Assembly: GCA_030630905.1 (NCBI GenBank) | Contig: DAOVMB010000176.1 | Span: 1-6,040 of the forward strand | Source of the DNA: Sedimentisphaerales bacterium | GTDB lineage: Bacteria; Planctomycetota; Phycisphaerae; Sedimentisphaerales; Anaerobacaceae | Length of the DNA stretch: 6,040 bases | Reading direction: 5' to 3' | Shown here: in pieces, positions 5,209 through 6,040 of the stretch | Numbering within the stretch: position 1 is the first letter of the stretch | How the letters are laid out: every line of letters begins with the position of its first letter | Notes under the pieces: generated by a model | Told to the model about the DNA's origin: nothing | The model's database searches: none | The model's input: only the letters and a program-made list of their open reading frames with translations | Position numbers and translations under genes: made by a program

Positions 5209-5334
5209 ATGATGAGCGCAAAGAAGGCACTCAAAATCAGATTTCTGCACACGCTATGGGTAGCGTTGATTATCATGCTCGTGATTTGGCTGATGTCCGT
5301 CTTGAAATGCAACATGGCAACACCCGCCTATTGA
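5209..5334 (+). CDS. Small single-pass membrane peptide, 41 residues, function unknown
   Basis: The frame runs from ATG 5209 (a second ATG follows directly at 5212) to TGA 5332-5334. GGGAG ends six bases before the first ATG, and an extended -10 promoter lies just upstream, so expression signals are unusually complete. The N-terminus is basic (MMSAKKALKIR), followed by one hydrophobic helix at about 12-32 (FLHTLWVALIIMLVIWLMSVL) and a short tail with one Cys (KCNMATPAY). The positive-inside rule places the N-terminus in the cytoplasm. I recognise no family. The shape fits small regulatory membrane peptides, type I toxin-like peptides or an unannotated small membrane protein; none can be preferred from sequence. 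It converges on the propeller pseudogene, whose stop lies 8 bases beyond. A longer plus-strand frame starting at 5196 overlaps it but is mainly antisense to that pseudogene. Confidence 0.6.
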   Translation: MMSAKKALKIRFLHTLWVALIIMLVIWLMSVLKCNMATPAY

Positions 5335-5342
5335 GCCGGATG

Positions 5343-5624
5343 TTACAGCCCTTTGACGTACGCAATGTGAAGCTGCCTGGTTCCATTTACAGGCTCGATG
5401 GCGTCAAAGCAAATCTGGTCACCATTTCGGCTCCAGCGGGGATGAAAGTCACAGCGTATGTCACCCGAAATGTATTTCTTATCCTGCATGGCACACCTGC
5501 ACAGCTCGGCCTTTTGCCCGGTTTGCAGGTTATAGAGCAGCAGGGCCTGATCCATCGTGCTGCAGTGCTTTCGGTCCGTCACTATCCAGTTTCGGCCCGG
5601 CGAAAAACTGCAATGTCCGCCGGT
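5343..5624 (-). pseudogene. C-terminal remnant of a beta-propeller protein (oligogalacturonate-lyase / TolB-PD40-like)
   Basis: The minus-strand frame is open from 5624 to TAA 5345-5343, giving 93 residues. It starts TGGHCSFSPGRNWIVTD, continues with ALLLYNLQTGQKAEL, then GDIRCDFHPRWSRNGDQICFD and RQLHIAYVKGL. These are the last two blades of a PD40/TolB-like propeller of the kind found in oligogalacturonate-lyase-like proteins, whose usual pattern is GHCSYSPDGRWILTD ... RCDLHPRWSRDGxxVxFDS ... RQxYVxD. The Asp expected in 'SPDG' is missing. Two in-frame TAA codons (5627-5625 and 5636-5634) lie immediately upstream, and no earlier blades are seen. Intact relatives are several hundred residues long, so this is a truncated, dead fragment unless a new start is used (GTG 5582 would give 79 residues). 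No promoter is evident. Confidence is high for the homology and moderate for the pseudogene status. Confidence 0.75.
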
Positions 5625-5661
5625 TTATATCCATTAGTTTTCTCCAAATAATGACCTGTCG

Positions 5662-5684
5662 AATGAAGCAGCAAGCTTCATTTT
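5662..5684 (+). terminator. Hairpin with short T-run, weak terminator candidate
   Basis: AATGAAGC (5662-5669) and GCTTCATT (5675-5682) form a perfect 8-bp stem with a 5-nt loop, with T continuing to 5684. It could end a plus-strand transcript from the 41-residue peptide gene, 330 bases upstream. The T-run is too short to be sure. Confidence 0.35.
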
Positions 5685-5707
5685 GAATAAAATACAAAGC
5701 CTGGCTC

Positions 5708-5722
5708 GAAACTTCAAGTTTC
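5708..5722. other. Perfect inverted repeat next to an A-run
   Basis: GAAACTT (5708-5714) and AAGTTTC (5716-5722) are perfectly complementary around one base. Nine A (5725-5733) follow on the plus strand. In neither orientation does a T-run follow the stem, so a terminator is not supported. Confidence 0.4.
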
Positions 5723-5812
5723 AGAAAAAAAAATTAGGTAGGGATTGCTCAATTCATAAGACATTTTCCGAGTGCGCCAGGTGAAGCGGCCGATTCAGGA
5801 TAAGATTTTTTC

Positions 5813-5839
5813 GCTCTAAGTAACAGCTATTACTTGAGC
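5813..5839. other. Ten-pair hairpin with one bulge
   Basis: GCTC-T-AAGTAA (5813-5823) pairs with TTACTT-GAGC (5830-5839), giving ten pairs with one bulged T and a 6-nt loop. It is preceded by TTTTTT on the plus strand. It sits in DNA without genes, so its role is unknown. Confidence 0.4.
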
Positions 5840-5971
5840 TATGACGGAGCACCGGGTGGCAGCTAATAAAATTATCGAAAAAAGCGTTACGTTCAGCATC
5901 GATGCAGGCACTTAGCTATAGTTTTAATCAGCCGATTATGAAAAATGAAATGAGCAATTAAAGTTACAGAA

Positions 5972-6040
5972 TCAGAAGCGGTCGAATACACAATAGTAAA
6001 TCATACCCTCCTCCACGAAGCTGAGTTTGCCGGTCGCATA
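5972..6040 (-). CDS. Possible C-terminus of a gene entering from the right edge, partial
   Basis: A minus-strand frame is open from the right edge to TGA at 5974-5972, giving 22 residues ending EEGMIYYCVFDRF. It is too short to assign. The run GGAGGAGGGT just before an internal ATG (6004-6002) looks like a ribosome-binding site, but that start would encode only ten residues, so it is probably part of the coding frame or chance. Sequence to the right would decide. Confidence 0.25.
   Translation of the reverse strand, partial: YATGKLSFVEEGMIYYCVFDRF

Larger units (their letters stand above)
5637..5971. other. Non-coding stretch with hairpins, no supported gene
   Basis: No frame here has convincing coding features on either strand. 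A 24-codon plus-strand frame from ATG 5841 has no clear ribosome-binding site or family resemblance. The stretch is A+T-rich and holds three perfect or near-perfect hairpins, listed separately, plus a nine-A run (5725-5733). Confidence 0.5.

Noticed and set aside
5100..5315. 71-codon minus-strand frame opposite the 41-residue peptide gene
   Set aside because: It overlaps the better-supported plus-strand gene, has no ribosome-binding site and resembles nothing.
5841..5915. 24-codon plus-strand frame starting MTEHRVAANK
   Set aside because: There is no convincing ribosome-binding site, promoter or recognisable motif; this length is expected by chance.

Overview
The window looks like a bacterial chromosome segment, most likely Planctomycetota (Phycisphaerae/Sedimentisphaerales-like). 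This assignment is inference. It rests on an ECF sigma factor of planctomycete style followed by a single-pass anti-sigma-like protein, weak or absent Shine-Dalgarno sites on several genes, a dispersed 'GTCATnCTGA' repeat, and a TolB/PD40-type propeller remnant. Gene density is low and the right third is largely non-coding.

Left part, minus strand (1-1956). The N-terminal 65 codons of a small PGPGW-type membrane protein run off the left edge. A roughly 108-bp dispersed repeat separates it from a 529-residue [2Fe-2S]/ASKHA protein of the DUF4445 (RACo/RamA-like) family, an ATP-dependent reductive activator of corrinoid proteins. A candidate promoter for this gene is overlapped by three copies of a partly palindromic 12-bp box.

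Middle, divergent region (1957-2868). A 26-residue, extremely basic ORF with a good ribosome-binding site and a plausible promoter lies on the minus strand. On the plus strand, a leader with a possible terminator/anti-terminator arrangement precedes a 96-residue cysteine-rich protein with an acidic tail.

Sigma operon (2869-4895). Three genes with identical 5-nt gaps encode an ECF sigma factor, a membrane anti-sigma-like protein and an exported, highly charged coiled-coil protein. A strong intrinsic terminator closes the unit. The layout suggests an envelope-sensing regulatory module in which the third protein is the sensor, effector or target, but no function is proven by sequence.

Right part (4896-6040). 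This is mostly non-coding. It holds a short, well-equipped gene for a 41-residue membrane peptide (extended -10 promoter, GGGAG site). Convergent to it is the C-terminal remnant of a beta-propeller (oligogalacturonate-lyase/TolB-like) gene on the minus strand. Several hairpins follow, and a short open frame enters from the right edge.
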